From Rhyzopertha dominica (taxonomy: Eukaryota > Arthropoda > Insecta > Coleoptera > Bostrichidae), in assembly GCA_025024175.1 (NCBI GenBank), contig QCXZ01000137.1:15934001-15998000 (forward strand): a stretch of 64,000 nt of DNA, read 5' to 3'. Each line of letters begins with the position of its first letter. Positions within the stretch are counted from its first letter, which is position 1. This document shows, piece by piece, positions 11,301 through 22,699 of this stretch. Both the position numbers and the translations under genes were made by a program. The notes beneath the pieces were generated by a model, which saw nothing but the letters and a program-made list of their open reading frames with translations, did no database searches and was not told the origin of the DNA.

Positions 11301-11684
11301 GTACGACTAAAGAAAAACAATAATTTGCTGTGGAATCCTATGGTACACAATTTAAACAAGAGAATCACATGATCAGTACAGTCAAACATCAACCTGCCAG
11401 CTTTATCAATACTTTCAACTATGTACTTTGCGACACAAACTAGATTTGTTAAGCATAAACCCATTGTGATTTTCACATATAATCTATTTAATTTAATACA
11501 AATTCAAGTAGTTTAGCAAAGTTGTCTATAACTGCAATGGGTCGATACTTTACAATTTCGGTTTTATTGATGGGGCATATTTTAGAAATTTTCCATTTGT
11601 AGGAAAATTTCCCTGAGTTAATAGAGATGTTAAAAATGTGGGCAAGCGCTGCAGCTAGTATACGTGCACAATTCTTTGTTTTAG
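8313..11684 (+). other. Helicase intron (about 3.4 kb)
   Basis: Runs from a GTAAGT donor to a TTTTAG acceptor. The only recognisable content is the antisense LINE at about 10300-11650, which ends just before the acceptor. The part from 8313 to 10300 is AT-rich and shows no gene or repeat that I can support. Confidence 0.7.
10300..11650 (-). pseudogene. Antisense LINE (jockey/I-like) reverse transcriptase relic
   Basis: 5'-truncated non-LTR retrotransposon in the helicase intron, opposite to the gene. Reading the minus strand from 11640: a segment like NSGKFSYKWKISKICPI followed by KYRPIAVIDNFAKLLEF, the usual entry to the RT fingers; later SLLFNFIIKDIVNDL (about 11180-11215) and LQDNLNGIQKGCLINGLHL (11060-11110), the thumb-side region. 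The YADD block is lost or garbled. The remainder down to about 10300 is a degenerate C-terminus and 3' UTR. Many stops and frameshifts; inactive. Confidence 0.8.
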
Positions 11685-11833
11685 CTTAAAGAAACGTCAA
11701 ACCGATGATATACTGCGACAACTGTGCGACTTGATGGGAGAATCAGATCCAGAAATGGCTGCAACGGCATTACAAAGGAGATTCGAAAATGCTGTTGCCA
11801 AGAACAGAGATTTGTACAGAATGGCATGCTTCG
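11685..11833 (+). CDS. DDX31: DDX31-type helicase, exon after motif VI
   Basis: Begins after TTTTAG with one base that completes the serine codon split from the 8312 donor. Encodes about 50 residues starting LKKRQTDDILRQLCDLMG and ending with a KNRDLYRMACF stretch. It ends in phase 1 at a GTAAGT donor. This corresponds to the segment after the helicase core in DDX31 orthologues, where an EDIL-like motif and a predicted helical region precede the conserved C-terminal domain. The phase fits both neighbours, which supports an intact, expressed gene despite the LINE directly upstream. Confidence 0.9.
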
Positions 11834-11911
11834 GTAAGTTATATAAAGCTTAGACATGCTATGTGATGAATATGTCTCGCTGCAAATTGCTAAGAATTAC
11901 TATTTTTCGAA

Positions 11912-12244
11912 ATGAAGCGGTTCGCACTTTTATATACCGACGTTCCTCAAAATTTAGCAGCTTCATACAAAACTGCAGAGTTTACACCCTTAATGGNGCG
12001 TCGGTATACTCCGAGTACCCCATCGTCATGTCGAGGGTTGGAAAACAGTGACGGACGGTGGCCAAGAGTGGTTGACAGGCAGCCAAGTGCCTTTCTGTGT
12101 CCGCCCTCACAGCCTGCTAAATACCTGACACACCATCGGTTTAAGTGGACCAGTAGCCCTGATAAATTTACTAATCATGAGTTGAGGAAGTTGAAGTTGA
12201 TAAATTCGAGCCATGCAACATTTAGTGCAACGAACTACAAATAA
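11912..12244 (+). other. Unassigned open frame inside helicase intron
   Basis: An open frame of 110 codons with one N at 11997 lies in the short intron between two helicase exons. The middle is richer in G and C than its surroundings and reads like coding DNA, but no family was recognised and there is no convincing start context or splice signal. It could be a transposon fragment, a retained-intron frame or chance. I would not call it a gene. Confidence 0.15.
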
Positions 12245-12386
12245 TAAGATATTTGAACCAAGGAAGTAAGAACATTACTCCTATAAGTAAAATTTTTTTG
12301 CTTACAATTTTTGCAAAGGCACTAAGAATCATATTTTACTCTCGTCAATTCATCTTTCGTATTGCAACAACTTTCGTTTGTTTCAG

Positions 12387-12585
12387 CGTATTCTTCCTGG
12401 TCAAGATTCTATAATAGTTACTCAGCAGCTATGAGGCCAATGTTTAATTTCAAAAATGTCAATTTGGGTCACTACGTCACTAGTTTTGCAATAAGGGAAA
12501 CACCAAGTGCAGTCGCAAAAATTGTAAGAGGGCAGGTCAAGAACGTCGAGACTCCAAGGCTCAACAAGAAGCTGGCAAATCACGA
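12387..12585 (+). CDS. DDX31: DDX31-type helicase, DUF4217-like C-terminal exon
   Basis: Opens after TTTCAG; its first two bases complete the alanine codon split at 11833. Encodes about 66 residues: YSSWSRFYNSYSAAMRPMF, NVNLGHYVTSFAIRETPSAV, then a basic tail. The FYN-YP-like stretch followed by F-V-L-HLGH-xSFxLR-xP is the conserved domain after the helicase core in DDX31/Dbp7 proteins and is the best evidence for the family. It ends in phase 2 (CACGA, then GTAAGT), which pairs exactly with the single-base start of the last exon 14.7 kb downstream. Confidence 0.92.
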
Positions 12586-13639
12586 GTAAGTAAAAACTAA
12601 TTTTGTTGTGAATAAGATAAATTTGCATTTATCTGCTAACGCAGCGTTAACCGGCGAATGTCAAAGAATTTATTCCGTAAAAAAAATTAGGCATTCGGGT
12701 AGATCGTCAAGGATTGTGACAACGGTTGGAGTATAAAATCCACTATTAAAAAACTTTTTCGTCAGACCTTCTTGTTTTCGAATAAAGGCGAATAAAGGTG
12801 ATATTGTATCGGGTGATCAAGATTAAAAATGTGCGGGCATAGAAGTAACACAAGAAATATGAAATTAGAATTATGGTATTATTCAGAAATATTTTTCAAA
12901 AAGAACGGTTCACCCTGTTATAGAAATTAAACTTTCTGAAATAAACTTTATATGTAGCAAAACATTTTTATAAAAAATTCCATCACCGTTAAAGTGTGTG
13001 AAAAATTCTTTAGTTATTTAAACCGCTAATATTGCGAACGATCGTTCACCTACTTCTTTCACTGAAATGTAGGTAATTACTTGATTGTTTTGTGTTCACT
13101 ATTTATTAGAAACAAATAGTATTTGTCCAAATGCATTTGGGATTAAGCTACATAACTTTGCAACTAGTGCAATTAAATGGGGTAGTCTAATTAAAGTAAT
13201 TCTAGCAAAGGATATGTAAAGTTTTCGTATAATGAGACATCATTACACGAAAGTTCAGTTTTTTTAAGAATTTTGACGAAATTACAGAAGCTCCATAATA
13301 TATTGCAGTTCACTTTTAGCACATACCATAATATCCAGAATACAAAGTAATACATAAAAATAAGAGTTATTTGCAAAAGTTCGAATAAACGCTGAAACAG
13401 GTAAATTAATATTTGACATAAAAAGGAATCAAAATAGCCACAATTGAAAAAATAGTTATTCAACATGTGCATAAATCTGAAGCTTACAAATAAAGCAAAA
13501 TATGCCATCAAGATACTGGTCTGTACATTTAATGAATTTACAAAGCTTAGCATGAGCAAAAAAACTTTTACACGCCCGCTTGCATTTATCACTTGACATC
13601 GCCCAAGTCACTCATGGACACATTGTGTTCAACAATGTT

Positions 13640-13815
13640 GTAATTCCTCCAGTGTGTGTCTACGTATACGCCACTTATTAAATGACCCCAGGGAAAAATC
13701 TAAAGGAGTTATATCTGCCGGTCAGGATGGGTATTGTATTACTCCTCGGCGATCTATGTATTAGCTCCATTATGTGCCGATGTCCATCTCTCTTGGAATA
13801 GTTAAGTACATACGC
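13640..13815 (-). pseudogene. Mariner transposase fragment, inverted copy
   Basis: The minus strand carries GGACATCGGCACATAATGG and, further on, TCCTTTAGATTTTTCCCTGG, the nucleotide version of the mariner third catalytic block (SPDMTPLDFFL). The same strings occur on the plus strand at 13963-14058. The two fragments thus face each other as an inverted pair about 110 bp apart. Both are short and broken. Confidence 0.6.
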
Positions 13816-13914
13816 ATTGTTTTTAAACGAATGTGGTTTGGGCATGCATCATTGGTTCTTACTTTTTTTTAAGATAATCTTACGGCTGATAGTTATTTAG
13901 AATTCCGCACAGAC

Positions 13915-14065
13915 GATTTGGTACCTGCGCTGGCTGGGATATTCCGAAAGAGCTGGACATCGGCACATAATGGTGCTAATAGATAGATCGCATTACTCAT
14001 CCCGATCGCCAAATATGACTCCTTTAGATTTTTTCCTGGGGTCATTAATCCAGTGTGAATTTTCA
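13915..14065 (+). pseudogene. Mariner transposase fragment (SPNMTPLDFFLGS)
   Basis: Translates near 13995-14050 to SRSPNMTPLDFFLGSLI, the third catalytic block and following residues of mariner transposases with a PDLTPLDFFLWG signature. Only the C-terminal part is present. It mirrors 13640-13815 in opposite orientation. Confidence 0.65.
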
Positions 14066-14423
14066 CCTGTCTAGTCCTGTCTAAGCGTCGGTCAGGATCT
14101 CCCTCTTGAAGTTTACCCTCTGCTGAATGGTGTATGTCGTTATTTCTCCATGGGTGCTCAGGGACTCCAGTACCCGATAGGTAAATTGTGGGTGCGTAAC
14201 ATCCACGACCAAATAGACATCAACACAGTAATGAGTAATTTGCTAGTGGTAGTGATAATGCTGATACCAACAAGGGCACTAGAACAAATCTAGCATTTTT
14301 GTACTTATCTCTTTTTTCCCTCTTATGTATCTTTCTATTCATATCATACATATTTCTGCCCTATTGCGTGTGTACCTATTGAGTTCTATTGGACGGATTC
14401 ATAGATACGTTTTCATGATTATG

Positions 14424-14675
14424 TTAGCATGAACACCCACGGGGTTTTCTAAAACCCGGCGCTCCTGCATATAGGCTCAGCTTTTCTTCCGTTTCTAATA
14501 AAATGTTTAATTTTGTATCGTCATTTAATTTGAGATAACCAAATCTTGATAAATCCTTCACACTACCCGTTTCCTGAACTAGTGCAGCAGGTCTATTAAC
14601 AGCAGTTTGTGGAATAGCAGACCTGTTTTTGTGTTCCATGTTAAACGATTGACCAACTTCCTGATGACTCCGCAT
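14424..14675 (-). other. Unassigned minus-strand open frame
   Basis: An 83-codon frame with mixed polar composition (for example GSVKDLSRFGYLKLNDDTKL). I do not recognise it, and no splice sites or transposon ends were seen around it. Possibly a transposon remnant; weak. Confidence 0.15.
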
Positions 14676-15199
14676 TCGTTACCTGTTTCAGCGTTTTTTC
14701 GAATTTTTGCAAATAACTCTTATTTTGAATTTTATGCGTTACTTTATTGGCAATCTGTAGAACTATTACTACTGCCACTGTTACTAGTCTATTTAAATTT
14801 TTAAGAGGAACTTTCGTTTGACGATTTGAATAATAGTTTAACATTTAACTAGACCATCACGCATAGTGGAATTCTCATTTTTAATTAAAAGGATCGCTGA
14901 TGAAGAGTGATATATAAATAGCTGTAATTATTAGCGGATGATTTAAAAAAAGAAAAATATTTAAATTGTCAAAAAAAATTTGCGCATAATTTGACGCCTT
15001 GTTGTATCACAAAAAATTGGACTGGAATTGAATAAGAATTTTGTTTGTTGATGTCATCAAATTCGTTCACCTAATTTGAAACTAAATATTCAAAATACGT
15101 AGGCTTCTCCATAGTAACTATAGAAAGCTACAATAGAGGGTTGTCCGCTGGCGTATATTATATTTACTGATACACTTATACTGATAGCATATGGCATGT

Positions 15200-16565
15200 G
15201 ATATATTTATAGACACTGAACACTAGACGAGGCTGGTGAGCAAACTTGACATTTAGATAGTGAGCAAAATTGATGACAGAGAAAAGAGAAGACTGACATA
15301 AAGTACTCAGCTGCGTATCTGAATATGGCTTGACATGGTTCATATGTGCAACAAAAGGAATTTCTTATTGTTACGTTTAAATGCAGAAACGGAGTTGTAT
15401 TTTAGATCAGTCTGAAGAGAATTGTCCAACTTAGCAATATTATAAGAGAAAGAGCTTCTGCAGAAGTTATGTTTATAAGATGGAATAGATACGGTATCTT
15501 TCCTATGATAATAAATAAGGAAGTGTACTGCTTAAAATCAATTTATGGAATAGATAAGCAAAGTGAAGTTTTCTTCTTTCTTCCATATCTACCAATGCTA
15601 AAAATCAGACGCAAGCATGGATTCTAAACAACCTGAACCCTCTACGATCGTCGAAATGCAAACACGGACCCCAAACAGTATCAGCAAAATTGAACACTGA
15701 CCAAACCATAAGTTCACATAAATTGATTTTTTGTTATGATGTCTACTCTCTTACATTATAGATAATTCTGAGATTACTAAAGGACTTACCTATAAGAGCA
15801 TTTATGTGAAGTTTAGAACGGAATTGTTATCTAGTCCAGGGTTTCTATAAATGACTCATGCAACCGGGCTGCTTATGGAAATTATCGATTAAATCAATTA
15901 GCCGCCTCGCAGGAAAGTGACGCATACTTGCCATCTATAGATTTTTGAATTATTTGATATATTTTAATGTGAAAACACGCCTGGGAGTGTGTATTTTCAA
16001 AATATTCTGTAGTGCTTGGTGGCATAATTAACTTCAAGGTTGCAGAAAGCTCACATTTTGCATATTGTAGCTTGGCAGCAGTTATTAAGAGGCGGCACAT
16101 AGAATTCAAAAATCAACGCCGCCGACGTTGCATGAATCATTTATAGAAATCCTGTATAAGACATAGGTTTTTGGCTGATGAAACTGTGTCTAAAGTTTGT
16201 TCGCCTATTTAATGTTGAAGTTTTCGGATAGATTACGATACAAAGTAGAAGTAGTAAATAACATTATTTTAGATTATGATGTATTAAAAATTGAGAATGC
16301 TTGGCTGGTACATTATATGCAAGTTTACTTTTCATTTCTTGTATGCTATTTTTATCAGAGAAAAAGAGAATCTTGCATCATCTGCATAGAAGTGGCATTC
16401 TCCAAGATGCAAGAACAGATGAATAGATATTAAAAAGTAAGTGGCCAAGTACCGATCCTTGTGGCACGCCACAAGTGATTTTAGCAGGATCTGAGAGAGA
16501 GTTCCCTAGCTTTACTATACTTGCTTTCTGCCAGTTATGTAATTTTTGAACATAGTCTGAGAATC
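15200..16565 (-). pseudogene. Antisense LINE reverse transcriptase relic
   Basis: Minus-strand non-LTR retrotransposon relic. Reading from 16560: a segment like VQKLHNWQKASIVKLGNSLS, then CGVPQGSVLGHLLFNIY at about 16440-16475 and, after a frame change, CRMMQ/YADDARFSF near 16375-16395. These are the PQG and YADD RT blocks. The C-terminal part continues below 15840 (LRLIFSIGRYGRKKKTSL near 15565-15620) and ends near 15200. It is split by the MITE at 15838-16153. Inactive. Confidence 0.75.
15838..16153. mobile_element. Mariner-type MITE inside the LINE
   Basis: The left end CAGGGTTTCTATAAATGACT... and the right end ...ATCATTTATAGAAATCCTG are near-perfect inverted repeats of about 26 bp, both running into a GCATGCAAC-like motif. 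A second inverted motif (GCCGCCTC / GAGGCGGC) lies further in. The LINE coding sequence resumes on both sides, so this is an insertion. TIRs starting CAGGGT and reading TATAAATGA are common in mariner elements. The interior holds a 71-codon minus-strand frame that I do not recognise. A TA duplication is not obvious. Confidence 0.6.
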
Positions 16566-16859
16566 TATTTTGATTCGAACCTCTACAATTGATAAACGTT
16601 AGAAAAATCCTAAGTATTTATACAGAAAATTCATAGACAGAAGGTATCTAATTTAAAAAATGAATTAAACGTGACAAAAAACTTTGTTCGCGTGTATGCA
16701 AAGATTTAATGTTAATACCTAGCAAACCGCCATATCTTTTACTTTGTTGGTAAATTATGTGAAGTTACAGACAATTGCCGACGGATTCCACCTATACATG
16801 CCAAGCAGCTCCGTTCCATTAGTATACCCAGATGATATCCGACCGCATTTTGATTAATG

Positions 16860-17240
16860 TCCTGTTGATTATCGCGTTAAACCGTATAGACCGCGGATCG
16901 GTTCGTTCAGTGTTACTGACTCGCCACATGGCTCCCGCTTTGGCTGCTAAAGCGGCCCTAAGCACATAAATAACGCCAATTTATTTAGATTCCGGTGTCT
17001 TTCTCGCACGGCCGTTGTGAAACTTTCGTTAAACTCATTTTCCGTGGGTAATTTGCACGGCCAGTGTTCTAAACGGCCGCCGCGCGGATGCATTATGTCG
17101 GGTTTTTTGTAAAAAAAGGCCTCTTATTGTTATTATGGTTAACACGGCACAATGGGGGAATAAAAAGACTCGGGGTTCGTTTTTGTTTGGTGCGCGCCGC
17201 TTGTCGGCAGAAATTGCTAATATTTGTCTTTTTTCGTTAA
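16860..17240. other. GC-richer non-coding island in helicase intron
   Basis: Contains CpG-rich stretches (for example ACGGCCGCCGCGCGGATGC near 17072-17095 and GGTGCGCGCCGCTTGTCGG near 17190) that contrast with the AT-rich intron. No reading frame, splice site or repeat end was recognised. Candidate regulatory or conserved non-coding element; needs cross-species alignment to test. Confidence 0.3.
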
Positions 17241-17589
17241 TTTAGACACAATGGACATAATAAACAAAGGAAATCGAGTAACAAATTTTATTATCGTCTG
17301 CGAACTGCTGATATTATTGCGGTCGAATCGTATTAAATTAATTTTGTAAGTGATCAGTAACGGATTTAGAGGAGGGGCTAAGGCACTCGAACCCTCTCTA
17401 AATGCGTGATAAATTTCAAATTAAATTTTATATTAATGCAACGCTATATAGGGTATTTTTTTCCTTGCTTATCCTTACTTGATCCATTAAATAGGTATAT
17501 ATATGAGTTTTCTTTAATCCTGTTATTGAAATTACTATTTTTTACTCAGATACAAAATATAAAAACGTCTGTTTGGTCAATTCAAACTA

Positions 17590-19515
17590 CTAGGTCGTTA
17601 CAAAGTATGGAACCAGCAGGATATTTCAGGTTCAGTTCGACTGATTTTTCAGAAATTGTGCATGGGCTTATGGGTAATTAAAATGCATTTTCTGGAATTT
17701 TTTCAACTCCGTGTCACCTTTATTTTGCGAGATATGGGAGCAACTTGCATTTTTTAACGGGAAGTGGGTCAAAACGCACATCATTGAAAAGGATATTTTT
17801 TCTGATTTCAAAAATGTATCACACTTGTACAATTTATTGCTTCTGAGTTGAGAAAAGTATGATAACAAACTTGCGTCTTGCAAAAAAACTTCGGGATAAA
17901 AACCATATTCGTTATCGCTAATTAAAAACACAAATCCAGGTGTCTCCATTCTCCTCGTGACTGGTGATAACTTTCATTCTCTTTGTTATTTGCAATCGCA
18001 ATGCCTCAGTTAATTGAACATGATCGCATCGAAATTTTGATGATGATTGGTTATGGAGATAGAAGGCGAAGTTATTCGGAAGTAGGTGCATTCTACAATG
18101 CACTTCATGAAGATCATTAACCAATTGGCAGACCACCAGTTATTAAAACATTACAACGTTTTGACGAAACCGGCGGTGTTAAAAATCGTCAAAAACCAGG
18201 ACGTCCAAAGGTTGCTACGAGTGAGGAAAGCAGCTTGAATGTTTATTTAGATGTGCAAGAGAATCCCTAGTGTTCCGTACAACAGTGTGCTCTCACTCAC
18301 CATATTAGCAGAAGATCTGTTCAAAAAATCTTGAAAAAGGGGAAGTTTCATTCATACAAAATTCACTTATTGCAAGAACTGAGGGAGGATGATTCCGATC
18401 GAAGATATAATTTTGCGAAACTGCCATGAACATGATAGATGAAGAGAGAAACATTTTAAATTGTTTTCTGATGAAGCGACTTTTTGTCTCAATGGTAATG
18501 TGAATAGACATAATTGAAGATATTGGTCAGACACAAATCCACATTGGATGGAACAAGTCCACACACCCTCAGAAAGTGCATGTCTGGTATGGTATTATCG
18601 GTGAGCACATTATTGGGCCTATTTTTATTGATGGAAATTTGAATGCAGTTAAGTATTTACAGCTCTTGTGCGAACACATTATTCCAGAACTTTGCTTGTT
18701 CCCTATTCGCGAAAATGCTGCGCATCCTTCTGAACAGATGTAGTTTGAACAAGATGGTCCACCGCCCCATTTTGCGGTCAACGTTCGTGGATATTTAAAT
18801 GCGATGGAACAGATGGATTGACAGACGAGGGGCGATAGAATGTCCAGCACGTGCCCCTGATATGACGCCGCTTGATTTTTTACCTGTGGGGGTAATGAAA
18901 AATCGTATTTATGCTGATCGGTCACATAATGCATAAGATTTAACAGAACGAATCATGGCAGAAATTCAGAACGTACCTTCAAATATGCTACAAACAACAT
19001 TAGTAAACTTTTACTCCAGGCTGCAGGAGTAAATCGGGAACATTTTGAGCATCTTCTGTAATGTAAATCTGAAAAAATGCTGCATTTTTCACGGAATCAG
19101 TTTTTCTTTTTTACTTTTAGGGTACCCGATTCGCAATAAATTGATCAAACTAGACGAAAATCATCACAAGTCAAGGAAAAATGGTAATACCTGGCTTTTT
19201 TGTCCATTTTAGCGATAAAGAAAATTGTTTTCATGCTTTTCGTTTTTTGTCAGGCTCAATTATTGTATTTACGCTTTTCTCAACTTGTACAAGTGTGATA
19301 AATTTTTTAAATTAGGCAAAAATATCCTTTGCAATGATGTGCCTTTTGACCCCCATTCCCATTTTAAAGAAATGCAACTTGCGCCCATATCTCGAAAATG
19401 AGAGCTGACACGGATAATGGATTTTAATTATTAATAAGCCCATGCACAATTTCAGAAAAATCGGTCGAACAGAACCTGAATTATCCTGCTGGTTCCATTC
19501 TTTGCAGCGACCCTG
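17590..19515 (+). mobile_element. Mariner element with long inverted repeats
   Basis: The right end, read in reverse, begins CAGGGTCGCTGCAAAGAATG; the left end begins CTAGGTCGTTACAAAGTATG. The two stay alignable inwards for roughly 350 bp (to about 17950 and from about 19170), including GGAACCAGCAGGATA and a shared TATCACACTTGTACAA. TA lies on both sides (17588-17589 and 19516-19517), as expected for mariner. The interior is a broken transposase at 18001-19061. Such long terminal repeats are unusual, since most mariners have about 30 bp. Length 1926 bp. Confidence 0.9.
18001..19061 (+). pseudogene. Mariner transposase (broken)
   Basis: Begins with ATG at 18001 giving MPQLIEHDRIEILMMIGYGD, the helix-turn-helix region of the mariner group often annotated with a DUF4817 domain, then KNRQKPGRPK and SVQKILKKGKFHSYKIHLLQ. 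The catalytic blocks are visible across frames: SDEATFCLNGNV (about 18468-18505), EQDGPPPHF (about 18748-18775) and PDMTPLDFLPVG (about 18855-18890). The end reads VNREHFEHLL then stop at 19061. Stops at about 18118 and 18268 and several frameshifts make it inactive. All three catalytic aspartates remain recognisable. Confidence 0.88.
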
Positions 19516-21146
19516 TATATACAACGCAACGAACGAGCGAAAGCAGTGGGTGAAAAATTTTTCACTCACTCATTTTGTTAATAAGCTAAACAATTCGCAT
19601 CAATGGACGAGAAACGCCAATCTCCCGTGTTCTTTAAGGATCAGGATATCAGCAAAAGCATTCACCAATAGTGGTGCCGATATTCGCCGGAATTGTAGAT
19701 TGACATCCTTCATTTGCAGGTAGCTTACTACTAAATCTAGGCATTTTTTGATAAAATATTTATATCCACTGGTTGATCTGTGCATTTCCCTGGTCGGTAA
19801 TTCAAGAAGAATCTTTCATTTTCGATATATCACTAAGCAATTAAAATCACTAGTCACATCAAAAGAACACGGTTTATAATTTTTCGTCTTAATAATGTTG
19901 ACGTTATAGCTACTGTATCTTCAATATTAGCGGTTTTAAGATGTACTAACTCGTCAACGTATAGGCGACTTTAACCCTCAATATCCCAATTCAACAACAA
20001 CAATCTTCATTAGCAAGTAAAACTCTTTGGAAGCTTGATTTAGAAACTTTTCCACTTTCTAGTTAAATGTCTTCGCTTTCTTAGGTTGATACCTTTCGAA
20101 TTGCTTTTTAAAATCGCTAACAAGGTCTTAAATCTACAAAATTGTGTATATGATTACAACCAGTTAATTAATTACGAACTACGAATCTTACTTCTTTATA
20201 TCTCTTTTAAAAAAACAATAGGAAAAGGGCGGGTATTTGTCTGTAATCGATCAATTATAAAACGACATAAAAACAATACAATGACGTAATTCAAAACGTT
20301 TCGTTAGTAATGTTTTAGGAAACGTTGCTGAAGTAGGACATTTATGGTTTTATAACCATTTCTAAAATATTAAAGAAACAAAAGTAAGTAGAAACGTTTC
20401 AAGTGAAAAATTATTGTATGCAGCGTTTCAGAAACCAAAAATATTTGATGGTATGTAAGTACGAAGAGTTTTGACCGTCTAAATCGGTATTTTGTCCAAC
20501 TGTGCGGCGTTTTGCGCACAGACACACGTCTTATTACGCGTCCTTATTTAGATATCCACAGTTCTGCAATGCATGATAAATACCCTAAGACAAAGTCAGC
20601 TATAATGCACAATTTAATTGAGAAAATTACTGTGAACTAACTGCGACTATCCGCATGAAAGCATTTTAGCCGAAGTGCGTGTGATCCGACCCGAACGCTG
20701 ACAATTTCCCGCAGAAAAAATAATAACTATCTGACAAGAATTCCACGATATCGTTCGGTGTCTACACGGTGTGTGCACCTTTTATGTTTTGGTATGGCCC
20801 CAATTACCTTTATTATTATTATTTTTATGGTGCTTTAACAAATCGGTAATAATGCGAAGCAAATTCGTAACTTGTCCGAGAAAAATAGACCCGGTCTCGA
20901 CGGGGTCTGATGAAGTTGAGTGAATACCAGTGGCGTTACATCTGTGTACAATCTTAATTGCGCAAAAGGTAAAAGTAAAACCGATTATCATGATTCAGAA
21001 TCTCGTATAATATGTACAAATAAATCTAGTTTGAAACTCAATTGTAATTGCACTCAAAAATGCTGATAGAGAGAAACGAAATTCAATTCACACATCCTAA
21101 TAAGATTGTTTCTGTATGATCAGGGCTTTTAACACTTTGTAAAGGT

Positions 21147-21447
21147 GACATGTTGTTTTCCGGGCTTGTTCCCACGTTACTTGTTCGACCTTGACGTTTC
21201 GACATTCATGTCGGTGTCTTCCCCAGAAGTAGCTCTGAAACTGAAAACTGGAAACCGGTCATGCGTAACAACGCCCACGCATCAGTACACCGGACGAGTA
21301 TAAATACCGGAGCGGACTAGGACACTTCAAGTTTCAGAGCTACTTCTGAGGAAGTGTCGAAACGTCAAGGTCAAATAAGCAACATGAAAACCAGCCCGGA
21401 AAACAACATGTCATCGACAACAGCCACGGAAACCNTCAAACCAAAAT
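21147..21447. mobile_element. Penelope-type terminal-repeat insertion, 301 bp, 13-bp duplication
   Basis: Flanked by identical ACTTTGTAAAGGT at 21134-21146 and 21448-21460. Inside, 21147-21240 and about 21342-21414 are inverted copies of each other (GACATGTTGTTTTCCGGGCT ... GAAGTAGCTCTGAAACT). The plus-strand copy carries CTGAGGAAGTGTCGAAACGTC, the degenerate hammerhead-like CUGANGA...CGAAACGUC string seen at Penelope termini. The middle has a TATAAATACCGG motif, perhaps a promoter. No coding sequence remains. It resembles a solo inverted terminal repeat of a second Penelope family. Confidence 0.7.
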
Positions 21448-21464
21448 ACTTTGTAAAGGTATTG

Positions 21465-21496
21465 CCGTTGTCTGAATATTAATATTCAGACAACGG
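21465..21496. repeat. 32-bp perfect palindrome
   Basis: CCGTTGTCTGAATATT is followed at once by its exact reverse complement, with no spacer. It lies 5 bp beyond the right duplication of the insertion at 21147-21447. It may be a cruciform-forming site, a palindromic insertion footprint or a folding artefact of assembly. Confidence 0.85.
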
Positions 21497-22699
21497 TATG
21501 ACTAAATGTGTCGTCTACAACCGCGCTGGATGCTTTCAGAACAATATTCAACTTCGTGTTGTAAGATAGTTATAGGCTATAGCTAGTAACTATTTGGTAA
21601 AAAAATAAAACCGTGTACTGTTAACTATGTCATATTATTACTTTTTAATTAATTATTTAAAATCAAGATTAATATTTCTTCCACATTCTCTATACGGAGC
21701 TAGTTACAATTTCTTATATCCTCGCACTAACGACTTTAAATACGTTTCCACACTTTTATGAACTCCTTATCTGCATTGTACATATAACAAAATATAATAA
21801 AATATGTATAATGAAATTTTTCGCTTTTCATTTCATAGCGATGTCACATGACCTCAGTTGCTACTTTACTTTTTGGGTTGGTATCGATTGTGGCGCCATC
21901 TTGGATTTTGAGAAAAACGTACCTTCGGAGTGGTTCAAAGGTTAAGATGAGGAGAGGAAATTTTAGAAAGGCACAGTATAGTTTATAGTATATACGAGGA
22001 GATACTGACAAATGGTTAACCTGGAATGTTTGTAGTATATAATATAATAGAATGAAGTTTCCATAACAATACATTTTGACCTTTCAGAAGTATCATTAAA
22101 ATGTTAAACCATATAAAATCTGAATTTAAAGAAGCATGTCAACCGCAATAGGATGTTATATTTACGACGATATGGCCAATACGCTCCATGATGGCACCGT
22201 CAAGAATTGACTTGCTTCTTTTAAAAGAGGAAGTTTTCCATTCAAGCACCACAGGCCATGTAGACATATTTCTGTGTCAACCCCTGAAAATATCAATACT
22301 ATGGGCATTTCATATTAACGAGTTTATCACTGTTCTTGTCCATGCGGATAAGAAAAAAATTTCTGCGAAATGGATTCCAAATTGCTTGAACAGTGATGAA
22401 AAGCTAGCGAGTGTTGAAATTTTGCGTTCAATATCTGCGCGATTAAAAAAAATACGGAGTTTTTGAGCAGCTGTCGAGATGTATGAAACCTTAGTAAAAT
22501 TTTCCAACCTTGAAACAAAATAACAGTAAATGGATTGGAAGCACTCTGGCTATCCAAGACTACAAAGTTGCGTTCTTGTTTCAGTTTTTTTTATCATTTG
22601 ATGTCATCGTCATTGATTGTCTAGAAAAGCGGAAAATAATAATAACAGCAAAATGTTATTCTCAATTGTAGACAAAATTACGTGAAAGTATTTGTGAAA

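Noticed and set aside
14890..14920. CTGATGAAG string at 14899 as a hammerhead core
   Set aside because: No stem II or GAAA follows in the required position.
17668..18934. Several minus-strand frames across the mariner element
   Set aside because: Antisense shadows of the transposase on the plus strand.
22188..22557. Overlapping frames on both strands around 22.2-22.55 kb
   Set aside because: No domain, splice context or terminal repeat; likely degenerate repeat DNA.
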